A DNA stretch of 64,000 nt from Catellatospora tritici (GTDB lineage: Bacteria; Actinomycetota; Actinomycetes; Mycobacteriales; Micromonosporaceae): positions 177,839-241,838 of the forward strand of contig NZ_JAHRCY010000013.1 in assembly GCF_019083965.1 (NCBI RefSeq). Direction: 5' to 3'. Below are positions 26,536 through 35,507 of the stretch, piece after piece. The position numbers and the translations under genes were made by a program. The notes below the pieces were generated by a model. That model was not told the origin of the DNA. It saw only the letters and a list, made by a program, of their open reading frames with translations, and searched no databases. Numbering within the stretch: position 1 is the stretch's first letter; each line of letters begins with the position of its first letter.

Positions 26536-26651
26536 GGGGGATACCTCCGAGGAGCAGTCGAAGGACGCCGACCAGTCGACCGAGCGGAGCCGAGCTGCGG
26601 TCCGGCGCGCACGCGTCGGACCAGCGACCATCATCGATTATGACGATCGGA

Positions 26652-26680
26652 CAATAACGATTTTCGCGGATACCAGTCAA
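26652..26680 (-). promoter_or_regulatory. Putative promoter of the GH3 gene
   Basis: On the minus strand TTGACT (26680-26675) and TTATTG (26657-26652) are separated by 17 bp, a good -35/-10 pair. It lies 117-145 bp upstream of the GH3 start, and the palindromic operator at 26704-26719 sits directly behind the -35. Confidence 0.45.
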
Positions 26681-26703
26681 GGCGCCACGGTGTCCAACCG
26701 CGA

Positions 26704-26719
26704 CAGAGAGCGCTCTCTG
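26704..26719. promoter_or_regulatory. LacI/CebR-type operator 1 (GH3 side)
   Basis: CAGAGAGCGCTCTCTG is a perfect 16-bp palindrome with the GAGCGCTC core of the CebR operator (TGGGAGCGCTCCCA). It is in the 510-bp divergent region between the GH3 and GH16 genes, close to the GH3 promoter. The two glucanase genes probably respond to a beta-glucan oligosaccharide. Confidence 0.7.
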
Positions 26720-26957
26720 GTGGGAAACCACGTAACGAGCCGGAAACCGAGACCTGGCCGCGAGGGAGGTTGCCACGGCTGGTCGATGCCGATGTGCCGC
26801 GTGTCGACGGGGTGATCGGGCGGATGAAGCATGTGCCGTGAGCTGCGACAAAGTCAGCCCGAAGCGAAGTATGTCGGATAGATCGGAGTTGGCGCTCACC
26901 TGCCAACTCCGCGTGATCCGTATTGACAACCTTGTTTGCAAAAGCGGACCATCCAGC

Positions 26958-26971
26958 TGAGAGCGCTCCCT
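26958..26971. promoter_or_regulatory. LacI/CebR-type operator 2 (GH16 side)
   Basis: TGAGAGCGCTCCCT differs from the CebR consensus TGGGAGCGCTCCCA at two positions and shares the GAGCGCTC core with operator 1. It lies 75 bp before the GH16 start and about 30 bp after a TTGACA hexamer at 26923-26928. The rest of the 510-bp region shows no gene. Confidence 0.7.
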
Positions 26972-27045
26972 CTCCTGTCCACATCCGGCGGACCCGTCGG
27001 ATGTGGACCGCCTGCCCGCTCCGTCCCCACTAGAAGGGCAACCCC

Positions 27046-28392
27046 ATGACCGTTTCCCGCACCGGCTGGCGCCGCGTGCGCGTGGCCGCGATCTCCTTCG
27101 CGGTCGCCATCACCGGCGCCGTCGTCACCTCCCCGCCGGAGGCCCACGCGGGCCTGCCCGCCGTTCCGGCCGGCTGGACCCAGGTGTACGGCGAGGACTT
27201 CAACGGCTCCGCCGGTTCCGGCCTCAACACCGCCAACTGGCTGTACGACATCGGCCACAACTACCCCGGCGGCGCCGCCAACTGGGGCACCGGCGAGATC
27301 GAGTACATGACCAACAGCACCCAGAACGTCTACCTCGACGGCAACGGCAACCTGGTCATCAAGCCGATCCGCGACGGGGCCGGCAACTGGACCAGCGGCC
27401 GGGTCGAGACCCAGCGCACCGACTTCGCCGCCCCGGCGGGCGGCAAACTGCGCCTGGAGGGCCGCCTGCAGCAGCCCAACGTCAGCGGCGCCGCGGCGGC
27501 CGGATACTGGCCCGCGTTCTGGACGCTGGGCGCGGCCGCGCGCGGCACCGGCGCCAGCGGCTGGCCCGGCATCGGCGAGATCGACCTGATGGAGGACATC
27601 AACGGCCGCAGCTCCGAGTTCGCGACCCTGCACTGCGGCGTGGCGCCCGGCGGTCCGTGCAACGAGTACACCGGCCTCGGCAGCGGCGAGCGCGCCTGCG
27701 GCGGCTGCCAGACCGGGTTCCACACGTACGCGATGGAGCTGGACCGCAGCGTGTCGCCGGAGCAGATCCGGTGGTACCTGGACGGCAACAACTTCTTCAC
27801 CGTCAACGCCAACCAGGTCGACGCGACCACCTGGAACAACGCCACCCACCACGGCTTCTTCATGATCCTGAACGTGGCGATCGGCGGCTCGTTCCCGGGC
27901 GCGTTCGGCGGCGGCCCCACCGGCTCGACGGTGTCGGGCGTGCCGATGATCGTGGACTACGTCGCGGCGTACACCGCCGGTGGCGGTGGCGGTGGCGGTG
28001 GCGGTGGCGGCAAGGCGGTCAAGAATGCCAACGGGCTCTGCCTGGACGTCCGCTCCTCGGGTACCGCAAACGGCACGCCGATCCAGATCTACACCTGCAA
28101 CGGCACCGGTGCGCAGCAGTGGACCTACGTCGAGGCGGGTACCACGCTGCACGCGCTGGGCAAGTGCGCCGACATCTCCGGCGGCGGCACCGCCAACGGC
28201 ACCAAGGTCCAACTGTGGGACTGCAACAACACCGGCGCCCAGGTGTTCATCCACCGGGCCGACGGTTCCTACTACAACCCGCAGTCGAACCGGTGTCTGG
28301 ACGACCCGGCCGGCTCCACCACGCCGGGCACCCAGGTGCAGATCTGGGACTGCAACGGCCAGAGCCCCCAGAACTGGACGCTGCCCGTCTGA
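27046..28392 (+). CDS. Secreted GH16 endo-beta-1,3-glucanase with CBM13 (ricin B-type) domain
   Basis: A 448-aa exported enzyme; signal peptide ends near AHA at residue 36. The GH16 domain (about 40-325) carries the catalytic motif EIDLME with Glu178, Asp180 and Glu183, as in laminarinases and lichenases. An 11-Gly linker joins it to a C-terminal ricin B-type lectin domain with QxW repeats (QQWTYVEAG, QNWTLPV). The enzyme cuts internal beta-1,3 or mixed-link glucan; the GH3 enzyme transcribed divergently would act on its products. Controlled by the shared LacI-type operators. Confidence 0.94.
   Translation: MTVSRTGWRRVRVAAISFAVAITGAVVTSPPEAHAGLPAVPAGWTQVYGEDFNGSAGSGLNTANWLYDIGHNYPGGAANWGTGEIEYMTNSTQNVYLDGNGNLVIKPIRDGAGNWTSGRVETQRTDFAAPAGGKLRLEGRLQQPNVSGAAAAGYWPAFWTLGAAARGTGASGWPGIGEIDLMEDINGRSSEFATLHCGVAPGGPCNEYTGLGSGERACGGCQTGFHTYAMELDRSVSPEQIRWYLDGNNFFTVNANQVDATTWNNATHHGFFMILNVAIGGSFPGAFGGGPTGSTVSGVPMIVDYVAAYTAGGGGGGGGGGGKAVKNANGLCLDVRSSGTANGTPIQIYTCNGTGAQQWTYVEAGTTLHALGKCADISGGGTANGTKVQLWDCNNTGAQVFIHRADGSYYNPQSNRCLDDPAGSTTPGTQVQIWDCNGQSPQNWTLPV
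27979..28013 (+). repeat. GGTGGC microsatellite encoding the poly-Gly linker
   Basis: Short tandem GGTGGC/GGCGGT units encode the uninterrupted Gly run between the GH16 and CBM13 domains. Such tracts change length easily, so linker length may vary between strains. Confidence 0.7.
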
Positions 28393-28445
28393 CGGGTCGT
28401 GGGGTCGGGCGCGACGATAGCGTCGGGTCCGGCCCCTCGCGGCGC

Positions 28446-29660
28446 TCAGCCCTGCTGGGTCTGACCGAGCTGCAGCAGGAACTCCGCGTTGCTGGAGGTC
28501 CTGCTCAGCCGGTCGACCAACTGCTCGCCCGCCGACTGGCCGTCCAGTGAGCGCAGGGCACGACGCAGGCGGCGTACCAGGTCCAGCTCGCGCGGGTCGA
28601 GCAGTAGCTCCTCGCGTCGAGTGCCGGAGGCGTCCACGTCGACGGCGGGGAAGATCCGCCGTTCGGCCAGGCCGCGCAGCAGGCGCAGCTCGGCGTTGCC
28701 GGTGCTCTTGAACTCCTCGAAGATGACCGTGTCGCCGAGTGACCCGGTCTCCACCAGCGCGGTGGCGATGATGGTCAGCGAGCCGCCGCCTTCGATGTTG
28801 CGGGCCGCGCCGAGGAACCGCTTGGGCGCGTGCAGGGCGCCTGCCTCGATGCCGCCGGACATGACCCGTCCGCCGGAGGGCGCGGCGAGGTTGTAGGCCC
28901 GGCCGAGTCGGGTGATGGAGTCGAGCAGGACGACCACGTCGCGGCCCCCCTCGACCAGGCGCTTGGCCCGTTCGATGGCCAGTTCGGCCACGGCGGTGTG
29001 CTCGGCCGGTGGCCGGTCGAAAGTGGACGAGATCACCTCGCCGCGTACGGTGCGACGCATGTCGGTGACCTCTTCGGGCCGCTCGTCGATGAGGATCGCC
29101 ATCAGGTGGCTGTCGGGGTGGTTGACACTGACCGCGCGGGCGATCGCCTGGAGCACCAGCGTCTTGCCCGCCTTGGGCGGGGACACGATCAGGGCGCGCT
29201 GGCCCTTGCCGATGGGGCTGAGCAGGTCGATGACGCGGGTGGTGAGCACCTGCGGCTCGGTCTCCAGCCGCAGCCGCTCCTGCGGGAACAGCGGCGTGAG
29301 CCGGTAGAAGTCCGGCCGTTGCGCCGCGCGTTCGGCGTCGTCGCCGTTGACGGTCCGCACGGCCGTCACGGTCGGGCGGCGGGCGGGGCGGCCGTCGCCG
29401 CGTTCGGCCGGTGCGGCCATGGTGCCGGTGACGGCGTCGCCACGGCGCAGGTCGTGCCGCTGGACCAGGCCGGGCGGCAGGTGGGGGTCGTGTGGGTCGG
29501 GCAGGTAGCCGCGCAGCCGTACGAAGGCGTGCTGGTCGCGGGTGTCGACGATGCCGGTGAAGGCCACGACGGCGTCGTCGGGGCTCGGCACGGCCGGGGC
29601 GGAGGTGCCGCGGCGGCGGGACCGGGCGGCGGGCTGCGCCTTGAGGGCCAGATCGGTCAT
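28446..29660 (-). CDS. Short Rho-family transcription terminator paralogue
   Basis: A 404-aa Rho. The cold-shock-like RNA-binding domain (about 33-81, VRLRGYLPDPHDPHLPPG) and the RecA-like motor are both present: Walker A PPKAGKT (161-167), ILIDERPEEV, Walker B VVVLLDSITRLGRAYN, Q/R-loop SGGIEAGALHAPKRFLGAARN split as in Rho. It lacks the N-terminal Rho-N helical domain and the long Arg/Asp-rich insertion that make actinobacterial housekeeping Rho 600-700 aa. ATG 29660 has an AGGAG site 8 nt upstream; the frame stays open for another 243 nt but that part is low-complexity. Probably a second Rho with a special target set or stress role (inference). Confidence 0.85.
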   Translation of the reverse strand: MTDLALKAQPAARSRRRGTSAPAVPSPDDAVVAFTGIVDTRDQHAFVRLRGYLPDPHDPHLPPGLVQRHDLRRGDAVTGTMAAPAERGDGRPARRPTVTAVRTVNGDDAERAAQRPDFYRLTPLFPQERLRLETEPQVLTTRVIDLLSPIGKGQRALIVSPPKAGKTLVLQAIARAVSVNHPDSHLMAILIDERPEEVTDMRRTVRGEVISSTFDRPPAEHTAVAELAIERAKRLVEGGRDVVVLLDSITRLGRAYNLAAPSGGRVMSGGIEAGALHAPKRFLGAARNIEGGGSLTIIATALVETGSLGDTVIFEEFKSTGNAELRLLRGLAERRIFPAVDVDASGTRREELLLDPRELDLVRRLRRALRSLDGQSAGEQLVDRLSRTSSNAEFLLQLGQTQQG

Positions 29661-30040
29661 GGTGGTGCTCCTGGGTGGGATCGGCTCCGGCGGGCACGGT
29701 CGTGCCACGGCGGTGACAGCGCGGACGCGGGTCGATGCGCCGGTACGCGAAATACCGGGCAGCGCGGCGTGGCGCGGTGGAAAGCCGGGGCGGGTGCGAA
29801 AGTTTCCCGCCTGCTTCGGCTCGGAATCGGCAAGCCCTGGGGGTCGATGCCTCCAGCGAGGGCTGCTTCGGCCACGGTAACCCATCCCCGGCATCGGCGG
29901 CAAGCAGGCCCCGGCGGGACGGTGTGTCGCATGATGATCTTTCGGTCTTGTGGCGATCCGTCGGCGCCCCTAATCTCAGCGGTTACTGAGAACTCCTCAA
30001 TCTTCGATGAGGAGCACCTGGGTACAGGATGGGAACGGTC
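29661..30040. other. Divergent leader region between short rho and methyltransferase
   Basis: About 380 bp with no gene. The rho side is a long GC-rich leader. The methyltransferase side holds two hairpins: CTCAG-N6-CTGAG (29975-29990) and CTCCTCA-N8-TGAGGAG (29993-30014), ending 26 bp before ATG 30041. No known riboswitch recognised. Confidence 0.4.
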
Positions 30041-30751
30041 ATGGACGCTGACGACATTCGGGCCGCCACCGCCGTGGAGAACCGGCACTGGTGGTACCGC
30101 GAGCGTCGCGCCATCATCGCCCGTGAGCTGCGCCGGATCGGCGAGCCCGGCCGGGCGGTCGAGATCGGGGCGTCCGGCGGCGGCAACAGTCAGACCCTGC
30201 GGGACATGGGTTGGGACGTGCTGGTCACCGAGTACATTCAGGAGGGCGTCGAGATCGCCCGGGAGCGAGGCTTCAACGCGATCCAGGCCGACGCGCGGGA
30301 CCTGCCGTTGGAGAGCGAGTCCTTCGACCTGCTCGTCGCCTTCGACGTGCTGGAGCACATCGAGGAGGACCACCAGGCCGCCGCCGAGATCCATCGGGTG
30401 CTGCGCCCCGGCGGCACGGCGCTGATCGCGGTGCCGTGCGACATGGCCCTGTGGTCCAAGCACGACGTCGCCACCGGCCACTTCCGCCGCTACGACCGGG
30501 TCGGCCTGGTCAAGCTGATGGAGGGCGCGGGCCTGGTCGTCGAGACCCTGTGGAGCTGGAACGTGCTGCTGCGCCCGGTGGTCAAGATGCGGCGCAAGAA
30601 TGCCAGCGACGCGCAGAACGAGCACGACATCGTCGCGGTCCCGTGGCTGATCAACTTCGGCCTTGGGCTCATCATCAGGTTCGAGCGGCTGCTGCCGGTG
30701 AAGGGCCTGCCCGGCGTGTCGCTGATGATGCGGGCGACCAGACCGGCGTAA
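30041..30751 (+). CDS. Class I SAM-dependent methyltransferase
   Basis: A 236-aa protein. The SAM-binding motif is VEIGASGGGNSQTL, followed by VTEYIQEGVEIA, the acidic loop QADARDLPLESESFDLLVAFDVLEHIEED split as in this family, and the post-core LRPGGTALIAVPC. Resembles small-molecule or sugar methyltransferases near glycosyltransferase genes. The PMT-like gene follows on the same strand 195 bp later, so a shared cell-surface glycan role is possible. ATG 30029 is an alternative start. Confidence 0.85.
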   Translation: MDADDIRAATAVENRHWWYRERRAIIARELRRIGEPGRAVEIGASGGGNSQTLRDMGWDVLVTEYIQEGVEIARERGFNAIQADARDLPLESESFDLLVAFDVLEHIEEDHQAAAEIHRVLRPGGTALIAVPCDMALWSKHDVATGHFRRYDRVGLVKLMEGAGLVVETLWSWNVLLRPVVKMRRKNASDAQNEHDIVAVPWLINFGLGLIIRFERLLPVKGLPGVSLMMRATRPA

Positions 30752-30946
30752 CGGCTTCGTCCCGGCATACGACGATCGACGGCGCCGCGCGGGCCGGGGT
30801 GGTGCCGACCGGCGGCCTGGGTCACAATGCTGCGGTGGGTGCGCGCCGGGCCGGTGGTCCGGGCGCGTCCCTGCGGCGGGGCAGCGCCGCGACCCGGCTG
30901 ACCCCGTCCGCCGCGCGTGCGGACCCCTGAAGAATCGGAGCAGGTA
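30752..30946. other. Intergenic region, no gene seen
   Basis: 195 GC-rich bp between the methyltransferase and the membrane glycosyltransferase. I see no gene, tRNA or strong terminator; it probably holds the promoter of the downstream gene. Confidence 0.4.
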
Positions 30947-32605
30947 GTGTCCGACGTCGATGTCGAACCAGGTTTGCCGACCCCGTCGGACGACATCCCG
31001 CCGCCGCAGGCCCCGGCGCAGGCGCCCCCGCCCTGGTGGCAGGTGCGGCTGCCCAACGTGCTGACCGGCCTGCTCCTACTGCTGATGTCGTGGTTCGTGA
31101 TCGCCCAGGGGCGCTTCCACGGCCGCACCTACGACGAGTACATGCAGGACGACTACGGCGCCCGGGTGCTGAAGTTCTACCTCAGCTGGGGTGAGGACCG
31201 CTCGTTCCTGGACTTCCCCGACTACATCTACATGCCGCAGCACGGCTCCGGCGCCGAGGTGATCGTCGCGTTCTTCCAGCACCTCACGGGCGAGGTGTGG
31301 CAGACCCGCACCATGGTCTGCGGCGCCATGGGCGTGCTCGGCATCCTGGTCATGGCGCTGGCGGGCCGCGAGATGGCCGGGCCGTGGGGCGGGTTCGCCG
31401 CCGCGCTCGGTCTCGCGCTGTACCCGCGCTACACCGGCCAGATGCCCAACAACTCCAAGGACATCCCGCTGGCCGGGGCGATGCTGCTGGTGTTGTGGCT
31501 GGTGCTGCGCCTGATGCGCCGCTGGTCGCAGCCCGACCGCAAGCACGAGGTGCTGGAACTGGCCGGGATAGGTGCCGCGATCGGGTTCGCCGCCTCCATC
31601 CGGGTCACCTCGCTGCTCTGGTTCGGCCTGCTCGGCCTGCTGGCCCTGGGCTTCTGGGTGCGGCACTGGCGCAGCCTGCGCGGCGCGGCCCTGCGCAACG
31701 AGCTGAGCAACCAGTTCAGCGCGGCCATCGTGATCCTGCCGACGGCATACCTGGTCATGTCGCTGTTATGGCCGTACCTGCTGACCAACCCCGGTGACGG
31801 CCTGAAGGCGTCGATCTCGTCGATGTCGAAGTACGACTGGAACCACGACATCATGTTCGCGGGTGCCTGGGTTCGCTCCACCGACCTGCCATGGGACTTC
31901 GCCCCACGCTGGCTGGTGGTCGGGTCGCCGCTGCCGGTGGTCCTGCTGACCCTGGCCGCGGCCGTGGCGGCGGTGGTGGCGCTGGTCCGGCGGCAGCGAC
32001 TCGACGGACGACTGCTGCTGATCGGCGCGTACATCGTGGTGCCGATCCTGATGGTGATCGTCGCCCACGCCACGCTCTACAACGGGCTGCGCCACTTCCT
32101 GTTCGTGGTGCCGGGCATGCTGCTGCTGGCCGCGACGGTGCTGGTGCGCTGGGTGCGCCAGTCGTTCGACTCCGGCCGGGCGGTGCTGGCCTGGGCGCTG
32201 ATCGGCGCGGCGGTGCTCGGACAGGCCGAGGTCGTGGTGTCGTCGGCGCGCATCTACCCGTACGAGTACTCGTACTTCAGCCCGCTGGTCGGCAGCTACG
32301 ACCGGGGCCACCTCAACTACGAGAGCCTCTACTACGGCTCGTGCACCCGGGCCGCCGCGGTGTGGATGGGCGAGAACTACCGGCAGTTCACCGACGAGAC
32401 CAACCCGACGTTCCGCGACGAGAACCAGTGGAACACCCTGGCCAAGGCGGACCTGCCGGCCAACTTCGTCGACATCGGCGACGGACAGCCGCTGTTCCGG
32501 ATCACCTCCGGCGAGCCCGGCGCCGGATACCGCGAGATCCACGCCGAGACGCTGATGGGCGAGAAGATCTGCCGCGTGTCGGTGCTCGACCCGTCCGTGT
32601 ACTGA
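30947..32605 (+). CDS. PMT/ArnT-like (GT39/GT83-type) multi-pass glycosyltransferase
   Basis: A 552-aa protein with a Pro-rich cytoplasmic N-terminus and about 10-12 membrane helices. After helix 1 the loop has the acidic pattern RTYDEYMQDDYG, matching the catalytic Asp/Glu of lipid-linked-sugar transferases, and YPRYTGQMPNNSKDIP is typical of this actinobacterial subgroup. It should move a sugar from polyprenyl phosphate to a protein or lipid outside the membrane; the acceptor is unknown. GTG 30947 has a GGAGCAGG ribosome site; the open frame continues upstream without one. Confidence 0.85.
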   Translation: MSDVDVEPGLPTPSDDIPPPQAPAQAPPPWWQVRLPNVLTGLLLLLMSWFVIAQGRFHGRTYDEYMQDDYGARVLKFYLSWGEDRSFLDFPDYIYMPQHGSGAEVIVAFFQHLTGEVWQTRTMVCGAMGVLGILVMALAGREMAGPWGGFAAALGLALYPRYTGQMPNNSKDIPLAGAMLLVLWLVLRLMRRWSQPDRKHEVLELAGIGAAIGFAASIRVTSLLWFGLLGLLALGFWVRHWRSLRGAALRNELSNQFSAAIVILPTAYLVMSLLWPYLLTNPGDGLKASISSMSKYDWNHDIMFAGAWVRSTDLPWDFAPRWLVVGSPLPVVLLTLAAAVAAVVALVRRQRLDGRLLLIGAYIVVPILMVIVAHATLYNGLRHFLFVVPGMLLLAATVLVRWVRQSFDSGRAVLAWALIGAAVLGQAEVVVSSARIYPYEYSYFSPLVGSYDRGHLNYESLYYGSCTRAAAVWMGENYRQFTDETNPTFRDENQWNTLAKADLPANFVDIGDGQPLFRITSGEPGAGYREIHAETLMGEKICRVSVLDPSVY

Positions 32606-32607
32606 CC

Positions 32608-32646
32608 GGTGCGGGTCACCGGCGGGCGACGCCGGTGACCCGCACC
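32608..32646. terminator. Bidirectional terminator
   Basis: A perfect 16-bp inverted repeat (GGTGCGGGTCACCGGC and complement) with a 7-nt loop fills the 46-bp gap between the convergent glycosyltransferase and TPR genes. Confidence 0.85.
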
Positions 32647-32651
32647 CCGCC

Positions 32652-35507
32652 TCACTCCGGCTCGGGCAGGTCGTACTCCTTGCGCAGCTTGCGGGCGCGG
32701 CGGCGCTCGCCCTGCTCGTCCAGGGCACGGGCCAGCCAGCCCGCGGTGTCGCGGCGGCCGCCGTGGTCGCGCGGCAGCTCCTCCAGCACCCGCCGCAGCA
32801 CCGGTTCGGCCGCCGCGGGCTGCCCCGACACGACCAGCACCTGGCCCTGCCGCAGGTCGCACATCAGCGCCTCGCCGTAAGCCTCGATGGACCGGAACAG
32901 TCCGGCCGCCGTGGTCACCCGTGCGATCGCGGCCAGGTGGTCGGGGCTGTCGTTGTTGGTCAGGATCTGCGCCGCCTCGTAACCGGCCATGGCCCGTTCC
33001 CAGGTCAGCTCCGCCTCCTGTGCCTGCGGCACGTCGGTGACGGCCATCAGCTCCTGCAGTCGCGCGACCGCGGCCCTGGCGTCGTCGGGGCGTCCGGCGT
33101 GGAACAGCGCCATCGCCTCGCGGCGGCGGGCGTGCACCGTCGCCAGCGCGAGATCGGCCTGCCCGTACGCCCGCGCGGCGGCGTCGAAGCGCTCGGCCGC
33201 CTCCCCGTCGCGGTCGACCTGCCACAGCAGCTCCCCGGCCCGCATCAGCAGCCGCGCCCGCTGCTCCAGCTGCTCGACCGAGGTGACCAGCGGCAGCACC
33301 GCATCGATCTGGCCGACCGCGACATGCGGCTCGCCCAGCTCGGCGTAGACCGCCGACAGCAGGTCCCGCAGCTCCACCAGGATCTCGGGACCGTCCTCGT
33401 CGAGGTGGCGGCCGAACCACACGACCGCCTCCTCGGCCACCTCCGCGGCCTCGGTGAACCGGCCCACGGTCGTCAGCGCCAGCGCCAGCCGGTGCCGCGT
33501 GTACGCCGCGGCGCGGGTCTGGCCCTCGGCCTCCATCACGCAGATGTGCTCGACGATGTCGTCGATCACCTCCCCGGCCCGGTCGGTGGTGACCAGCATG
33601 AAGGCGGCGTTGGTCCGGGCGGTGCGGCGCAGTTCCTGGTCCTGCGCGACCGCCGCGGCCTCCTCGAACGCGGCGATGGTCGCGGCGTTGTCGCCCCGTT
33701 CGCCCAGCACCTGGGCGATGCTGATCAGCGCGCTGGCGAGCTGGTCGCGGTGCTCGGTGCCGCGCAGCAGCTCGACCACCTCCCGCACCTGGGCCAGCGC
33801 CTGCTCGTCGTGGCCGAGCTGGCCCAGCACCGCGGCGTGCAGCTGTATCAGCTGGGCGCGGCGGCCCACCGACACCGGGCCGGGCTCGGCTTCGGCACGG
33901 CTGATCAGACCCAGCGCCCGGTCGTGGTCGCCGCTCATCGCCGCGATCCAGGCGGCCCGGCCGAGCGCGCCATGGCGCACCGCGGGGTCGGTCGAGACCG
34001 CCAGCACCTGTTCGGTCGCCTCGTACGCACCGGCGATGTGCGACTCGTCGCCGCTGAGCCGCAGCATGGTGATCGACCACTGGGCGCGGGCCGACCACTC
34101 ACGGGCGAGGTCGCCCGCGCGGACGAAGCTGTCGACCGCCTCCTGCAGCGTCTGCGCCGCACCGGGCAGGTCGTCCTCGCCCAGCTGCGCGGCACGCAAC
34201 CGGGCCAGCCGACCGCGCTGCAGGTCCGTGAGCTGCGCATCGGTGTACGCGGCAAGCACCCGCGCGCTCAACGCCCGGGCGCGGGCCTCGTGGTCCTGCT
34301 GGGACCACTGGTCGATGAGGTCGAGCTGCTCGTCCAACGGCGCGTCGGCCGGGGCCGCGGACAGGTCGACCGCGGGCGTGGCCGGGGCCGGTTCGGCGCG
34401 GGTGTGGGCCGCCGTGACCGACAGCGGAAGGTAGTCCACCAGCGGTGCCGCGTCCATCGTGGCGGTGATGCGGCCGCTCTGGAAGGTGTTGCCGTTGCGG
34501 GCGTCGAAGCGGCGGGCCAGCCCCTCGGCCCGCGCGCGCAGCTGGGTGAGCAGCTCGGCCGCCGTGACGGGGCCACCGGCCCGGCGCACCGGCAGGTCGC
34601 CCTGCCCGCCGTCGACCAGCTGGCGCAGCACGAGTGCCGCCGCCGCGGCGAACTCCATCTCGGTCTTCGGCTCGGGCGCCTCGTCCAGCCACGGCAGGTG
34701 GCGCTCGATCAGCTCCAGGCCGCGCATCTGGTTGCCGGTCCGCCCGCAGAACTCCAGGTGCGTGGCAACGCGGCCGAGCTCGGCCTTGTTCTGGGCCAGC
34801 GCCCGGTAGGCCCGTCGGTGCGCGTCACGCGCCAGGTCGAGCCTGCCGGTGCGCACGTACGGCAGCAGCAGACTGGTGAGGATGCCGTGTGGCTGCTCCG
34901 AGCAGGTCAGGTTGCCGTTGACGGCGGGTTGCGCCACCACCACGGCCTCCTCGTCGCGTCCCCGCCACGCGAGGTGGTCGACTTTGGACGACGGGTCGCA
35001 GCCCACGCAGTCGGACTGCTGGTCGCGGGGGGCCGTGTCCCACATCCGGAACCAGTGGTCGGCCAGCACCGTGTCGCCCAGGTGCGAGGCGACGGAGTGC
35101 CGGTAGGCGTACACGGCGTGCAGGCTGTGCCCGGCGGCCTGGTAGCGGCGCTGCATGTCGTCGAGCACCGCCTGGGTGCGCTCCAGCGGCATCTCGGGGA
35201 ACCGCGGCATCGCCGAGACGACGAACTTGAAGTGCCACAGCAACAGGTGCGCGTCGCGCTGGCTGCGCCGACCCGGGTCGGCGTCGTAGGCCGACAGGCA
35301 CCACGCGAACGACACCATCGCCTTCATCGGCTCGCCGCCCTGGTGGTAGGCGCTTACCGACAGCGAGTTGGCCGCGTACTCCAGGTCGGGGTCGCCCAGT
35401 GCCTCGGCCGCGGCCAGGGCCTGCTCGGCCAGGGCGATGCGGGCCGGGCCGTCGGTGGTGTCCCAGGCACGGTGGATCAGCTCGTGCACCTGCTCGTGGG
35501 TCGTCAT
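32652..35507 (-). CDS. Large TPR-repeat protein coupled to HSP90
   Basis: A 951-aa soluble protein made almost wholly of tetratricopeptide-like helix pairs with Ala-rich spacing (ALAEQALAAAEALGDPDLEY, DHDRALGLISRAEAEPG, and many more). No enzyme domain is seen. ATG 35507 overlaps the HSP90 stop (ATGA), so both are made together; in eukaryotes TPR co-chaperones bind HSP90, and a similar partnership is a reasonable inference. The bacterial HSP90 end here lacks MEEVD, so binding would use another surface. Confidence 0.85.
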   Translation of the reverse strand: MTTHEQVHELIHRAWDTTDGPARIALAEQALAAAEALGDPDLEYAANSLSVSAYHQGGEPMKAMVSFAWCLSAYDADPGRRSQRDAHLLLWHFKFVVSAMPRFPEMPLERTQAVLDDMQRRYQAAGHSLHAVYAYRHSVASHLGDTVLADHWFRMWDTAPRDQQSDCVGCDPSSKVDHLAWRGRDEEAVVVAQPAVNGNLTCSEQPHGILTSLLLPYVRTGRLDLARDAHRRAYRALAQNKAELGRVATHLEFCGRTGNQMRGLELIERHLPWLDEAPEPKTEMEFAAAAALVLRQLVDGGQGDLPVRRAGGPVTAAELLTQLRARAEGLARRFDARNGNTFQSGRITATMDAAPLVDYLPLSVTAAHTRAEPAPATPAVDLSAAPADAPLDEQLDLIDQWSQQDHEARARALSARVLAAYTDAQLTDLQRGRLARLRAAQLGEDDLPGAAQTLQEAVDSFVRAGDLAREWSARAQWSITMLRLSGDESHIAGAYEATEQVLAVSTDPAVRHGALGRAAWIAAMSGDHDRALGLISRAEAEPGPVSVGRRAQLIQLHAAVLGQLGHDEQALAQVREVVELLRGTEHRDQLASALISIAQVLGERGDNAATIAAFEEAAAVAQDQELRRTARTNAAFMLVTTDRAGEVIDDIVEHICVMEAEGQTRAAAYTRHRLALALTTVGRFTEAAEVAEEAVVWFGRHLDEDGPEILVELRDLLSAVYAELGEPHVAVGQIDAVLPLVTSVEQLEQRARLLMRAGELLWQVDRDGEAAERFDAAARAYGQADLALATVHARRREAMALFHAGRPDDARAAVARLQELMAVTDVPQAQEAELTWERAMAGYEAAQILTNNDSPDHLAAIARVTTAAGLFRSIEAYGEALMCDLRQGQVLVVSGQPAAAEPVLRRVLEELPRDHGGRRDTAGWLARALDEQGERRRARKLRKEYDLPEPE

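Noticed and set aside
27979..28013. The GGTGGC tract as a transposon or CRISPR-like repeat
   Set aside because: It is in frame and simply encodes the Gly linker between two domains.
26896..29697. A 933-codon open frame on the minus strand crossing the GH16 and rho genes
   Set aside because: Arg/Pro/Gly-rich low-complexity translation, typical of a wrong frame in GC-rich DNA; it conflicts with clear GH16 and Rho genes.
29661..29903. In-frame N-terminal extension of the short Rho
   Set aside because: The frame is open but the protein is low-complexity, not like Rho-N, and AGGAG directly precedes the start at 29660.
29700..29990. Riboswitch (cobalamin or c-di-AMP type) in the rho leader
   Set aside because: A few GC-rich hairpins exist, but I could not match the conserved cores of any known class.
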